This document shows, piece after piece, positions 27,666 to 36,393 of a DNA stretch of 64,000 nt. This stretch comes from Acidipila sp. EB88. GTDB taxonomy: Bacteria; Acidobacteriota; Terriglobia; Terriglobales; Acidobacteriaceae. The translations under genes and the position numbers were made by a program. Below the pieces are notes generated by a model. The model did no database searches. It saw nothing but the letters and a program-made list of their open reading frames with translations, and had not been told where the DNA came from. The first letter of the stretch is position 1. Each line of letters begins with the position of its first letter. The DNA lies in contig NZ_QWEV01000005.1 of NCBI RefSeq assembly GCF_003858395.1, positions 1,178,001-1,242,000 on the forward strand, in the 5' to 3' direction.

Positions 27666-29014
27666 TGAGGGGCGAGCTGCGTGGAGGATTGAGGCCGGGC
27701 GGAGGGAATGGAGTTGGAGGGTGCGGCGGCCGGCTGGTCAAGGCGGGCAAAGGCACGCCTGGCGAGATCGACCAGGGCCTCGGTGAGGATAGGTGAGTCG
27801 TTAAGGGAGGGTGGACGGAGCAAACGCATGCCGAGGTTTTCGGCGAACTCGCGGAAGGCGATGTCGATGTCGTAGAGGATCTCGACGTGATCGCAGAGGA
27901 AGCCGATGGTTTGCAGCACCACGGCTTTTGCGCCTGCGGCGTGGAGGGCGGTGAGGGTGTCTTCGACAGTGGGGCCGATCCAGGGACCGCCGGCCATGCC
28001 CTGGCTCTGGAACGCGAAGCACCAGCGGTCGTCGGACAGGCCGGGGGTACGGGCCACGATGTTGGCGGCCGTGTGCTTGGCTTCCACCGGGTAGGGGTCG
28101 GGCGTGGGGATGGGCTTCGACTGGTCAAGCGCCGCGTCGATGGAGGAGCGACGCCACTGGCCGGGCGGGGTGGGCGGCGCGGACGGCGAGGTTGGGAGCG
28201 CCGAACCAGCGGCGGGCGAGGAGCTGTCGCCTGGGGTGGAGAGGGCGGCAGACGGGGTAGTGTGTGGGAGGGCCTGCGGCAGGTGGCCGGGCGCCGGCGG
28301 CGCGTTCGGATCGGGCTGTCCGGGGCGCAGGGGCGCGACGCCCTCCGCTGGAATCTGGATGGTGCGGCAAGGCACGGAGTGGGCGGTGAAGAGCACGGTC
28401 GCTGGAGTCTCGCTGCCGAGTGTGTGGGCGAGCTGGTCGGCCTCTGCGAGCACCGGGGCGAGCCGCTCGGCGAAGGCGTCCGCGAGCAGGGGGTGGTCGG
28501 CCCACCCCTCGGTGAAGTCCATGCGGATGACATCGCCCGCTTCGGCGAAGGCGGCGCGGCGATACAGGCCGACGGAGGTGCGGGAGTTTTGCGGGGCGAG
28601 GCAGAGCACGGCCGCCTCGGTGATGCCGTCGGAGCGCATCTGCTTCACGACGTCGGCGATGTAGGGCTTCCAGTTGCGCATGCCTACGTAGACCGGGAGA
28701 CCGAGCGCTTCGCTGAGCAGGCGACCCTGTTCGAGGGTGAGCGCGGTGAGCGGACTTTTGCCGATGAGGCCATAGCGGTGAGTGATTTCGTCGATGACGG
28801 TTTGGGGCATAGGGCGGCCGCTGACGACGTTGCTGAGGTATGCGGGGATGTCGGCGAGCTCGTCGGGGGTGCCGTGGGCGAGCAGGAGGACGGCGCGGCG
28901 GGCGGAGGCCTGGGGATGGCTGGGGGTGTGGTCGGGACTGGGCTCCGGGGCAGGCGCGGAAGTAAGACCTGAGCCAGGGGCGGAGCCGTCGGGGGTCGTT
29001 GTCGCGTCGGCCAT
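27662..29014 (-). CDS. hemH: Ferrochelatase with a long low-complexity insertion
   Basis: 450 residues from the ATG at 29014, chosen for its AAGGGAAG ribosome-binding site; the frame stays open to an ATG at 29128. Core motifs: AVLLLAHGTPDELADI, GLIGKSPLTALT, YVGMRNWKPYI, the catalytic His212 in LFTAHSVP, FAFQSQGM, and LCDHVEILYDID with Glu378. The enzyme inserts Fe(II) into protoporphyrin IX. Residues about 221-308 form a Pro/Ser/Ala-rich insert between the His strand and KHTAANIVAR that normal ferrochelatases lack; the N-terminal 36 residues are similar in composition. The conserved His and Glu are retained, so activity is expected. Confidence 0.92.
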   Translation of the reverse strand: MADATTTPDGSAPGSGLTSAPAPEPSPDHTPSHPQASARRAVLLLAHGTPDELADIPAYLSNVVSGRPMPQTVIDEITHRYGLIGKSPLTALTLEQGRLLSEALGLPVYVGMRNWKPYIADVVKQMRSDGITEAAVLCLAPQNSRTSVGLYRRAAFAEAGDVIRMDFTEGWADHPLLADAFAERLAPVLAEADQLAHTLGSETPATVLFTAHSVPCRTIQIPAEGVAPLRPGQPDPNAPPAPGHLPQALPHTTPSAALSTPGDSSSPAAGSALPTSPSAPPTPPGQWRRSSIDAALDQSKPIPTPDPYPVEAKHTAANIVARTPGLSDDRWCFAFQSQGMAGGPWIGPTVEDTLTALHAAGAKAVVLQTIGFLCDHVEILYDIDIAFREFAENLGMRLLRPPSLNDSPILTEALVDLARRAFARLDQPAAAPSNSIPSARPQSSTQLAPQ

Positions 29015-29206
29015 GGATGCTTCCCTTTCGTGTGGATCGTGTGCTGCCGGCGCGGGGTGGGTCGCGCTGCCGGCGGGTGAGAGGCTGGCGTCCGACGGGC
29101 TTGAACGGCTCGAGTCGAGGCTCGCCATATTCGTTCTGCCGGTTAGTTCTGCGGGTCAGTTCTGGGGAGCAGATCTGGGGAAGGATCGCCCGATCCTCTC
29201 TGCGGA

Positions 29207-30421
29207 CTAAGCCTGCGGACGTTGGGAAAGCCTTCGGACGGTGTGGACGACGTGCTGAACGTGTTCGACGGGGGTGCCGGGCACGATGCCGTGGCCGAGA
29301 TTGAAGATGTGACCGGGGCGGTTGTCGGCCTCGGCCAGGATGGCGGCGACGCGGCGGTCGATGAGCGCGGGATCGGCGAAGAGGGTGATGGGGTCGAGAT
29401 TGCCCTGCACGGCGCAGCGGTAGTCGAGCTCGTGCCACGCCTTGGCGAGCGAGATGCGCCAGTCCAGGCCCAGGACGTCGGCGCCGGTCTCACGCATTGC
29501 GGGCAGGATGGTCGCTGTGTCGACGCCGAAGTAGATGACGGGAACGCCCATGCGCTGCACCTCGCGGACGAGAGTGGTGGTGATGGGGAGAACAAATTCG
29601 CGGTAATCGGCGGGCGAAAGGGCGCCAGCCCAGGAATCGAAGATCTGGAGCACGTCGGCGCCAGCGTCGACCTGCTGCCGCGCGTACTGGACGAGGACGA
29701 CGACGAGCTTCTCCAACAGGAGCTGCCAGGCCGCCGGGTCGCGGTACATCATGGTCTTGGTGTGGATGTACTGGCGCGAGCCGTGGCCTTCGATCATGTA
29801 GGAGGCAAGGGTAAAGGGCGCGCCGATGAAGCCGATGATGCCAAGAGCGTCGGTGGTGTCGTCGTGGGTGCGGTGCTGGAAGTGGGCGGCAACTTTTTCG
29901 ATGGCTTCGGCGACGTAGCCGAGTTCCGCAGCACGGTCAGTGCGGAGGGCGTCGACGGCCTCGCGGGAGCGGACGGGTGCGTGCACGACGGGGCCTTCGC
30001 CGGCGAGGAACTCAAAGGGCAGGCCCATGCACTCGAAGGGCAGCAGGAGGTCGGCAAAGATGATGGCGGCGTCGACGCCCAGCTTTTCCGCGGCGGTGAT
30101 GGTGACCTCGGCGGCGAGCGCTGGCTGCTTGCAGATCTCAAGCAGCGAGTGGTGCTTGCGCACTGCCTGGTACTCGGCCATGTAGCGGCCCGCCTGCCGG
30201 AGGAACCAGACGGGGGTGCGATCGACCGGCTGGCGGAGGCAGGCACGGACGAAGCGGGAAGCGCGCTCCGTGGAGGCTTCGGGCGCGGAAGCCTGGTTCG
30301 GCTCGGCCGAGAATGTCGTCGCCGGTGCGCTGGTGGACGGTGCACCGCCGATGGATCCGATGCCGGAACGGGCCTGCAGATCAGGGCTGAGTGCGGGGGC
30401 TGCCTTGGTGAAATCGCTCAT
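29207..30421 (-). CDS. hemE: Uroporphyrinogen decarboxylase
   Basis: 404 residues from the ATG at 30421; a GTG at 30469 in the same frame is possible. Residues 1-50 are a Ser/Ala/Pro-rich tail, then the family signature TPVWFLRQAGRYMAEYQ, IFADLLLPFECMG, FIGAPFTLASYMIEG, FDSWAGALSPADY, and the C-terminal GNLDPITLFA and NLGHGIVPGTPVEHVQHVV. It removes the four acetate carboxyls of uroporphyrinogen III to give coproporphyrinogen III. It is the first of three heme genes, 192 bp ahead of hemH. The enzyme for the intermediate step (HemF, HemN or HemQ type) is not in the window. The 280 bp upstream (30422-30700) hold no gene I can support. Confidence 0.95.
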   Translation of the reverse strand: MSDFTKAAPALSPDLQARSGIGSIGGAPSTSAPATTFSAEPNQASAPEASTERASRFVRACLRQPVDRTPVWFLRQAGRYMAEYQAVRKHHSLLEICKQPALAAEVTITAAEKLGVDAAIIFADLLLPFECMGLPFEFLAGEGPVVHAPVRSREAVDALRTDRAAELGYVAEAIEKVAAHFQHRTHDDTTDALGIIGFIGAPFTLASYMIEGHGSRQYIHTKTMMYRDPAAWQLLLEKLVVVLVQYARQQVDAGADVLQIFDSWAGALSPADYREFVLPITTTLVREVQRMGVPVIYFGVDTATILPAMRETGADVLGLDWRISLAKAWHELDYRCAVQGNLDPITLFADPALIDRRVAAILAEADNRPGHIFNLGHGIVPGTPVEHVQHVVHTVRRLSQRPQA

Positions 30422-30700
30422 AAATGGACCGTCTTTGAGGGTAGCACCGGGCCTGTGGCGTGCTTTCACTGCATGAAGAGGCGCGGTCCCCGGCTTCTGT
30501 CCGTGAGCACTGGCAAGGTGATGTTTATGCGCGCAGCCGGCGGCTGGGCTGAGACCAGGAGCGTGCGCTGCTGGATTGTTTCGGGCGCCGGGATATCGAG
30601 GATGGGGCTCTGTCGCCCTGGCAACGAACCAGCCTGCGGCTTCGGACCGGGACGTGCTTCCTGCATGGTCACCGGGACCGGTTACACGCCTTTTCGGCTG

Positions 30701-31159
30701 CTACGGAATGAGCGTGACAACTTCCGACACAGGCTGGAGAGTCGGTGCGGGCAGCGTCGGATAGAAAATGCCGAAGGTTGCCGAGTAGTCGATCATCGAT
30801 TGCAGGTCATGCGGAAGGATGTAGCGGGAAAGCCCTTCGAGAAAGTGGTCGAAGCGATCGCCGCCGCAGATGAACTGAATGGTGCCGGGCGTGTCGCCGG
30901 AGTTGCGGAAGCAGTGCACGCCGCCACGCGGGGCGAGCACCATGGCGCCGGGCGGAATCTCGGTCCAGGCTTCGCCGTTGAATAACTCGAACCGGCCCGA
31001 AACGACCGAGAAGATCTCGTCCTCATGCCGATGCGTATGTGGGGGCGTCCCGGTGTCGGGGTCGCAGGTCTGGCGCCCGACTGAGAACATTCCGCCGGTT
31101 TGCTCACTCAGAACAAGCAGCTCTACGGGCTGCCCGAAGATATCGAAGTGCGTCTGCAT
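30701..31159 (-). CDS. Cupin-domain protein
   Basis: 152 residues from the ATG at 31159, which follows a perfect AAGGAG 5 bases upstream; the upstream open frame is not used. Cupin motif 1 reads PPHTHRHEDEIFSVVSG with two His and Glu as likely metal ligands, and motif 2 is PRGGVHCFRNSGDTP. The end of the protein has a helical tail (SRYILPHDLQSMIDYS). Cytoplasmic single-domain cupins of this size bind a metal and act as isomerases, dioxygenases or sensors. The substrate is unknown. It stands alone between hemE and the SDR gene. Confidence 0.85.
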   Translation of the reverse strand: MQTHFDIFGQPVELLVLSEQTGGMFSVGRQTCDPDTGTPPHTHRHEDEIFSVVSGRFELFNGEAWTEIPPGAMVLAPRGGVHCFRNSGDTPGTIQFICGGDRFDHFLEGLSRYILPHDLQSMIDYSATFGIFYPTLPAPTLQPVSEVVTLIP

Positions 31160-31412
31160 AAGGACTCCTTGTGCAAGCGTTGTGCGTGCTCCCGGGAGCT
31201 TCGCATACGGATGCGGGACGTGCCTAGGCATATTCCGTCGATACTTCAACTGCTCGGCGTGCCGGCTGCCGGTCGCAGACGGTGGCTCCATTCCCTTCAA
31301 ACGGGATCACACGTTGAAGCTGCGAGTGCAGGCATGCCGGCACGTGGCTCCTCGACTAAGAGCACGCGACTTTACACGTCCCAGCCCGCTGACAGCTGCG
31401 CGTTGCGGAGAA

Positions 31413-32303
31413 TCAGAGTGAGTGTTTCGCGGCAGGGTTTTCGTTGGTGCTTACCTTGGAGCCTGTGTCGAAGTTGGTCGAGCGGGTGACGGTCTCCCAC
31501 GCGGTGAATTCGGTTTGCAGGGAGTCCAGTTCCTTTCGCACATACTCCAGGGCATCGGGGCCGAGCAGCAGGTGGAGGGGTGGCTCCGGCACCAGCAGAA
31601 AGTCGGCAATGGCATTGCCGGCCCTGGCGGGATCGCCTGCCTGCTGGCCGCTTCTCGCCTGGCGCGAGGCCCGGATGGGATCGAAGATGGCGTCGTAGTC
31701 GGCGATGGAACGCTCGGCGCGCACCATGGAACCACCGGCCCAGTTGGTGCGAAACATGCCGGGTTCAACGGCTGTGACGTGGATGCCGAGTGGGCGCACC
31801 TCCTTGGCCAGCGAAGACGAGATGCCTTCAAGTGCAAACTTGCTGCCGTGATAAAAAGACAGACCCGGCATGGTCATGAGCCCACCCATCGAGGTGACGT
31901 TGAGGATGCGGCCAGCGCGCCGAGCGCGCATGTGCGGAAGGACTGCCTTGATCATGGCGACTGCACCGAAGACGTTGACCTCAAACTGCCGGCGCAGGTC
32001 GTCCATGGAGCTTTCTTCGAGCGTGCCCTCGTGGCCGTAGCCGGCGTTGTTGATGAGCGCGTAGACAGGGCCGATGCTCTGCTCGATCTCGCTCACCACG
32101 GAAGCAAGCTGCCCGGGCGTGTCAGTGACATCGAGGACGCGTGCAAAGGCGGCGCCCGGTTTCACCTGTTCGAACTCCGCCGCGGCTTCGGGCCTGCGTA
32201 CGGTGCCAACGACCTTGAAGCCAGCAGCGAGCAGCGCCTTAGCGAATGCCTTGCCAAGTCCGCTGCTGGTACCGGTGATGATGACAACCCTTTCCATGTG
32301 CAT
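31413..32303 (-). CDS. Short-chain dehydrogenase/reductase (SDR)
   Basis: 296 residues. The cofactor motif is TGTSSGLG near the N-terminus, followed by NNAG, the catalytic Ser in NVTSMGG and YHGSK, the Tyr-x3-Lys pair. After the Rossmann core, AVEPGMFRTNW and a 90-residue C-terminal extension follow. An AGGGGG sequence precedes the first ATG. Classical SDRs are NAD(P)H oxidoreductases; the substrate is not predictable. It is divergent from a TetR regulator 100 bp away, and two matching dyads in that gap suggest the regulator controls it. Confidence 0.92.
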   Translation of the reverse strand: MHMERVVIITGTSSGLGKAFAKALLAAGFKVVGTVRRPEAAAEFEQVKPGAAFARVLDVTDTPGQLASVVSEIEQSIGPVYALINNAGYGHEGTLEESSMDDLRRQFEVNVFGAVAMIKAVLPHMRARRAGRILNVTSMGGLMTMPGLSFYHGSKFALEGISSSLAKEVRPLGIHVTAVEPGMFRTNWAGGSMVRAERSIADYDAIFDPIRASRQARSGQQAGDPARAGNAIADFLLVPEPPLHLLLGPDALEYVRKELDSLQTEFTAWETVTRSTNFDTGSKVSTNENPAAKHSL

Positions 32304-32327
32304 CTGCTACCCCCTGATATTGCTTTC

Positions 32328-32377
32328 CGATACCGATAGTATCGTTTGTGAGATTGTACGATACTTGCGGTATCGTA
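32328..32377. promoter_or_regulatory. Two TetR-type operators between SDR and TetR genes
   Basis: CGATAC-CGATA-GTATCG occupies 32328-32344 and CGATAC-TTGCG-GTATCG occupies 32359-32375, extended by TA on both sides. The half-sites are identical in both copies and the centres are 31 bp apart, about three helical turns. They fill the 100-bp space between the divergent starts at 32303 and 32404, where a TetR dimer pair could silence both promoters. A single regulator with an inducer that is a substrate of the SDR is a reasonable inference. Confidence 0.7.
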
Positions 32378-32403
32378 AGGAACACAGGAGGCCGGGAACA
32401 AAG

Positions 32404-32994
32404 ATGGGCACAATCGGCCGACCAAGAAGCCAGGTGGCTCATGCTGCCATCCTCAAGGCCGCGCTGCGGCTGGTGACAAAGAGCGGCTTTCGCGCGGTGA
32501 GTGTGAACGACATTGCCGCCGAGGCGGGCGTGGGCAAGATGACGCTGTATCGGCACTGGCCCAACAAGGCGGCGGTGGTCATGGACGCGCTGCTGGCGCT
32601 GATCGGGGAGGAGACGGCTTTCCCTGAAGCAGCAAGCGCGCTTGAAAGCCTGCAGCAGCAACTGCATCGGCAGGTTCGTTTTTTCCGCAGCGCGCGCGGC
32701 AACCTTGTCCGCTCGCTGGTGGCGGAAGCGCAAACGGACCGTGCACTGGCAAAAGCGTTTCGCGAGCGCTGGCTCGAGCCGCGGCGGCAAGGCGTGCGCC
32801 GCACCCTGGAGTGCGCGATCGCCGAGGGCTCGCTGCGAAATGACTTCGATCTCGACACGGCGATCGACCAGTTGTACGGATCGCTTTACTACCGGCTGCT
32901 GCTTGGATCGGGAGTAATGGACGAGCGTTTTGTTGAGGCAACGTTGCAGCAGTTTGTGTCGGGGCATGGAGCGAAGCCGAAGACGCGAAAATGA
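32404..32994 (+). CDS. TetR/AcrR-family transcriptional regulator
   Basis: 196 residues from the ATG at 32404, with AGGAGG about 12 bases upstream. The N-terminal helix-turn-helix is at residues 12-58: HAAILKAALRLVTKSGFRAV, VNDIAAEAGVGKMTLYRHW. The C-terminal ligand and dimer domain is helical (SLESLQQQLHRQVRF..., LARLVAEAQTDRALAK-like blocks). It is divergent from the SDR gene with two matching dyads between them. TetR proteins usually repress such neighbours and release them on binding a small molecule. The ligand is unknown. Confidence 0.93.
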   Translation: MGTIGRPRSQVAHAAILKAALRLVTKSGFRAVSVNDIAAEAGVGKMTLYRHWPNKAAVVMDALLALIGEETAFPEAASALESLQQQLHRQVRFFRSARGNLVRSLVAEAQTDRALAKAFRERWLEPRRQGVRRTLECAIAEGSLRNDFDLDTAIDQLYGSLYYRLLLGSGVMDERFVEATLQQFVSGHGAKPKTRK

Positions 32995-33152
32995 CGGGAC
33001 GGCTGGAGCGTTGCGCGCGCTCCTCGTTGCACCTGTCTCCCGGCACGCGGAGTGCATTCTGTTGCAATGAGCGGTCGCTCGCAGTTCCCTGCCGGCCAGA
33101 TTTCGCGCAGCGGCCGCGAGGCTATGGCTAAACGATAGGAGAACTAGAGAAG

Positions 33153-33195
33153 CGGGTTCTGCTGCGCTCCTGTTATGGACGAGCAGCAGAACCCG
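33153..33195. terminator. Bidirectional hairpin between convergent genes
   Basis: CGGGTTCTGCTGC (33153-33165) and GCAGCAGAACCCG (33183-33195) form a perfect 13-bp stem with a 17-base loop. It sits between the stop of the TetR gene (32994) and that of the beta-helix gene (33236). No U-run follows, so a Rho-assisted or paired-end role is possible. Confidence 0.5.
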
Positions 33196-33235
33196 GGGCG
33201 AGCTTTGTGCAGCGGTTGTGCGTACCAGCGTTCGG

Positions 33236-34504
33236 CTAGAACAGGCTCAACAGGTTGGCCAGAGGCACCACGGGGGTGGGCATGGACGGTTGCGACCAGA
33301 TGCCGGTTCCGCTGGACGTGGAGCAGCCGCCGATGGCGGCGAGGCTGCAGTCGCCCCACCAGTTGCCGGTGGCGTCGATGGTGTTTTTGCCGCCGGAGAA
33401 GACGCCGAGGTTGGGCCCGAGCAGGTCGTTGAACTGCACCTGCAGGAGCGAGGGGAGATTGGCGACGACGTCGTCCTGCTCGCCGGCGATGATGTTGCCG
33501 GAGATCATGTTGCCGGTGGCGGGGCTAAGGGAGAAGACGTTGATGCCGGCGGGGCCGGGCGTGGCGACCTGCCCGGTCTCAGCGCCATTGGCGTAGGAGA
33601 GGTTGCCGACGATGGTGTTGTCGTTGAGCACCTGGTCAGGCGCGTGGGCGTGGAGAGCAATGCCGGGGTGGCCGTTGCCGGTGACGATGTTGGCGGCGAC
33701 GACGTTGCCCTGGTTGCTGGAGTTATCGACCGCGTCGAAGATACCGATGCCGGCGCCGCCGCCGATGCCGAAGCCGTTAGCCTCGCTGAGGTTGCCGTAG
33801 ATGGTGTTGTTGTAGACGCCAAGTGGCTTGGAGGAGTTGGTGAGCGTGGCGGGGGGATGCGAGGCCATGGTGATGCCGCAGGCGTAGGGGTTGTTTTTGA
33901 CGGTGTTGAAGGAGACGAGGTTGTGGTGCACGGGGCCGGTGTCATCGGAGATGAGCATGCCGCCGGCGTTACCGGTCACGGTGTTGGCGGTGACGATGAT
34001 GTGATCGGCGCCGAGCAGGTGGATGCCTTCGCCGCAGTCCTGTGCTTCACCGGGCTCCCATGCGTCGATGCCGACGCAGGAAACGCCGTTGGCAAGACGG
34101 TTGTTGTTGAGCACGGTGTTGTTGGAGATGGAACTGGCGGAGGCGTTGGCGACTAGGATGCCTTCGAAGTTGGCGTCCTGCACGGTGAAGCCGTGCACAT
34201 GCACGCTTTGCAGGCCCGGATAGTCGATGCCATCGACGAAGATGCCGCGTGGGAGCCCCTTGGCCTCGATGGTTGCTCCGAAGCCGACGAGCGTGAGGGA
34301 CTTGGGAATGGTGACGCTTTCGGCATAGGTGCCGCCCTGGACATAGATCGTGTCCATCGGCTGGGCAGCCTTGATGGCATCGACGATGTGGGCGTAACAG
34401 CCCTGGCTGCCGGCCTGGTTGACGCAGAGCGTTGCTGCACTGGCGGTAAGTGCGGAGGACAATGGCACTGCTGCAAGCAGCAGAGAAAGGCAGATGGAAC
34501 GCAT
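33236..34504 (-). CDS. Secreted right-handed parallel beta-helix protein
   Basis: 422 residues from the ATG at 34504, preceded by AAGGAG at 10 bases; the longer frame to 34579 is not supported. The signal peptide is MRSICLSLLLAAVPLSSALTASAA. The body is a ladder of repeats with N and G turns: SISNNTVLNNNRL, IIVTANTVTGNAGG, NTIYGNLSEANGFG, NVVAANIVTGNGHPG, NDNTIVGNLSYANG, GNMISGNIIAGEQ. This is the PbH1/NosD-type pattern of polysaccharide lyases and hydrolases. It is likely exported and carbohydrate-related, but no lyase catalytic site is obvious. The C-terminus (NWWGDCSLAAIGGCSTS) has two Cys. Confidence 0.87.
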   Translation of the reverse strand: MRSICLSLLLAAVPLSSALTASAATLCVNQAGSQGCYAHIVDAIKAAQPMDTIYVQGGTYAESVTIPKSLTLVGFGATIEAKGLPRGIFVDGIDYPGLQSVHVHGFTVQDANFEGILVANASASSISNNTVLNNNRLANGVSCVGIDAWEPGEAQDCGEGIHLLGADHIIVTANTVTGNAGGMLISDDTGPVHHNLVSFNTVKNNPYACGITMASHPPATLTNSSKPLGVYNNTIYGNLSEANGFGIGGGAGIGIFDAVDNSSNQGNVVAANIVTGNGHPGIALHAHAPDQVLNDNTIVGNLSYANGAETGQVATPGPAGINVFSLSPATGNMISGNIIAGEQDDVVANLPSLLQVQFNDLLGPNLGVFSGGKNTIDATGNWWGDCSLAAIGGCSTSSGTGIWSQPSMPTPVVPLANLLSLF

Positions 34505-35154
34505 TGGGTTCTTCTCCTTGAGTAGCTCGCTTGAAGAATGGTTCACTTGAGGAATGGTTCGCTCAGGTGACAAGACCATGCCGGATGGCAGAGGCGAGGG
34601 GAGCGCCGGCGCCGCGTGTGTTCTGGCTGGTGTACAGTCCGTGGTTGCCTGCTGCGCGCGTGCCCGCCCGGCGAAGTGGGTCCAGTAGAGAGCGGAACGA
34701 AAAGAACGGCGCTTGCGCGAGCCATTCTAAGCGCAAATCGTGAAGGTACGCGTGAGAGTCATGGAACTTACTGAAGAGACTGCGCGGGGCGAGAGAAGGG
34801 GTAAGTCGATGGCCGGGTGAGTGGTTACCTGCTGACGAGCGCTTTAAGGTGTTTGCCGTGGCCGGTTCTGCAAGCCGGACGTTATTCGTGCCCGGTGTCC
34901 ATCACTCCAGCGAAGATGCAAATGGACGACCGCCGCTGATGGTCTCGCATGCGCCAACCCTGGCGTGCAGCCCACCGCGGGGTTCAGACCTGCCCTATAA
35001 CCAGGTCTACCATCGCGTTGACGCCGACCAGCTTCACTTTCTGGCGGTGGACTCACACATCGAGTTTGCGCTGATCGGCGGGACGATTCGCAAGTAAGTG
35101 CGGGGATGCAGGATCGCACGCGGGCGCGCGTCAGAGAGCACGTCAGGGAGCACG
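34505..35154. other. Intergenic stretch with a possible gene remnant
   Basis: 650 bp without a supported gene between the divergent beta-helix start and acr3 stop. The only protein-like piece is the plus-strand end HRVDADQLHFLAVDSHIEFA then LIGGTIRK with a TAA at 35095-35097, which lacks a convincing N-terminus and could be the tail of a lost gene. The rest shows no tRNA, hairpin or promoter I can defend. Confidence 0.35.
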
Positions 35155-36279
35155 TCAGGGAGCGTCCTCGACGGGATGCACGGTGAATCCGGTACTGCCT
35201 GCGGGGAAGAAGCGGCGGCGGATCCAGAAGGCGACATTGACCAGCCCGATCAGCGCCGGCACCTCGATGAGTGGCCCGACCACGCCTACAAAGGCTTCGC
35301 CGGAGTTGAGGCCGAAGATGGCGACTGCCACCGCGATGGCGAGTTCGAAATTATTGCCGGCGGCGGTGAAGGAGAGCGTCGCCGATTGCGCATAGTCAGC
35401 GCCGAGCTTCCTGCCCATGTAAAAGCTGACCAGGAACATGATCAGAAAGTAGAGAACGAGTGGGACGGCGATCCGAAAAACGTCGAGCGGCAGCCGCACG
35501 ATCAGGTCGCCCTTGAGCGAGAACATAACCAGGATGGTGAAGAGCAGGGCCACCAGCGTGAGCGGGCTGATGCGTGGCACAAACCGGGTGCGGTACCAGG
35601 CTTCTCCGCGAGCACGGATCAGCAGCGAGCGGGTCGCAAAGCCGGCGACGAATGGAACCCCAAGATAGAGGCCGACACTTTTCGCAATCGGCGCAATGCC
35701 GATGGGGACCACGCTACCCTGCAGGCCGAACAAACCCGGCAGAACAGTGAGGAAGAGCCAGGCATACACGCTGTAGAAAAGCACCTGGAACACACTGTTG
35801 ATGGCGACGAGCCCCGCTACATAATCGCTGTCACCCTCGGCCAGTTCGTTCCAGACCAGCACCATGGCAATGCAGCGGGCAATGCCGATCAGGATCAGGC
35901 CGCGCATGTAGGCCGGGTCGCCGCGCAGGCAGAGCACGGCCAGCAGGAACATCAGGACCGGCCCGATAAGCCAGTTCTGCACAAGCGAGAGGACGAGCAC
36001 GCGCGGATTGCGGAAGACCTCGCCCAGCTTCTCGTAGCGGACCTTGGCCAGCGGCGGAAACATCATGAGGATGAGCCCGACAGCGATGGGGAGATTGGTG
36101 GTGCCGCTCTGGAAGTGCTGCACAAAGCCGGCCACGGCGGGGACGAAGTGTCCGAGAGCCACGCCGACGGCCATGGCGAGGAAGATCCAGAGGGTCAGAA
36201 AACGGTCAAGGAAGGAAAGCTTTTTGCGCGCAGCCGGGGCACAGGTTTGGCCATGCATTGCTGGTGGGGGGTTGGACAT
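35155..36279 (-). CDS. acr3: Acr3-family arsenite efflux permease
   Basis: 374 residues with about ten membrane helices. Acr3 landmarks: [20 protein letters not shown] at the N-terminus, [55 protein letters not shown] with the conserved Cys in the fourth helix, and [20 protein letters not shown] late in the protein. It extrudes As(III) across the inner membrane using the proton gradient. No arsR, arsC or arsH lies beside it, so it may be constitutive or regulated from elsewhere. 115 bp separate its start from the next minus-strand gene stop. Confidence 0.9.
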   Translation of the reverse strand: MSNPPPAMHGQTCAPAARKKLSFLDRFLTLWIFLAMAVGVALGHFVPAVAGFVQHFQSGTTNLPIAVGLILMMFPPLAKVRYEKLGEVFRNPRVLVLSLVQNWLIGPVLMFLLAVLCLRGDPAYMRGLILIGIARCIAMVLVWNELAEGDSDYVAGLVAINSVFQVLFYSVYAWLFLTVLPGLFGLQGSVVPIGIAPIAKSVGLYLGVPFVAGFATRSLLIRARGEAWYRTRFVPRISPLTLVALLFTILVMFSLKGDLIVRLPLDVFRIAVPLVLYFLIMFLVSFYMGRKLGADYAQSATLSFTAAGNNFELAIAVAVAIFGLNSGEAFVGVVGPLIEVPALIGLVNVAFWIRRRFFPAGSTGFTVHPVEDAP

Positions 36280-36393
36280 AGCAGGCCTCGTACGGAATGA
36301 CGTTACGGACTGATTGGAACAGGCGTGTGGCTTCAGGTGCGGCGGCCTGTTTTGCCAGGGCCATTCCGTGGAGGCGGCTGGAGGGGACGCCGG

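Noticed and set aside
30466..30672. 68-residue minus-strand frame upstream of hemE
   Set aside because: Pro/Arg-rich, no ribosome-binding site or domain.
29222..30985. 587-residue plus-strand frame over hemE
   Set aside because: Antisense shadow of hemE and its upstream region; Asp/Gly/Val-rich without any domain.
35098..36300. 400-residue plus-strand frame over acr3
   Set aside because: Antisense of the clear Acr3 permease; composition (Glu, Asp, His, Arg) is what an antisense of helices gives.
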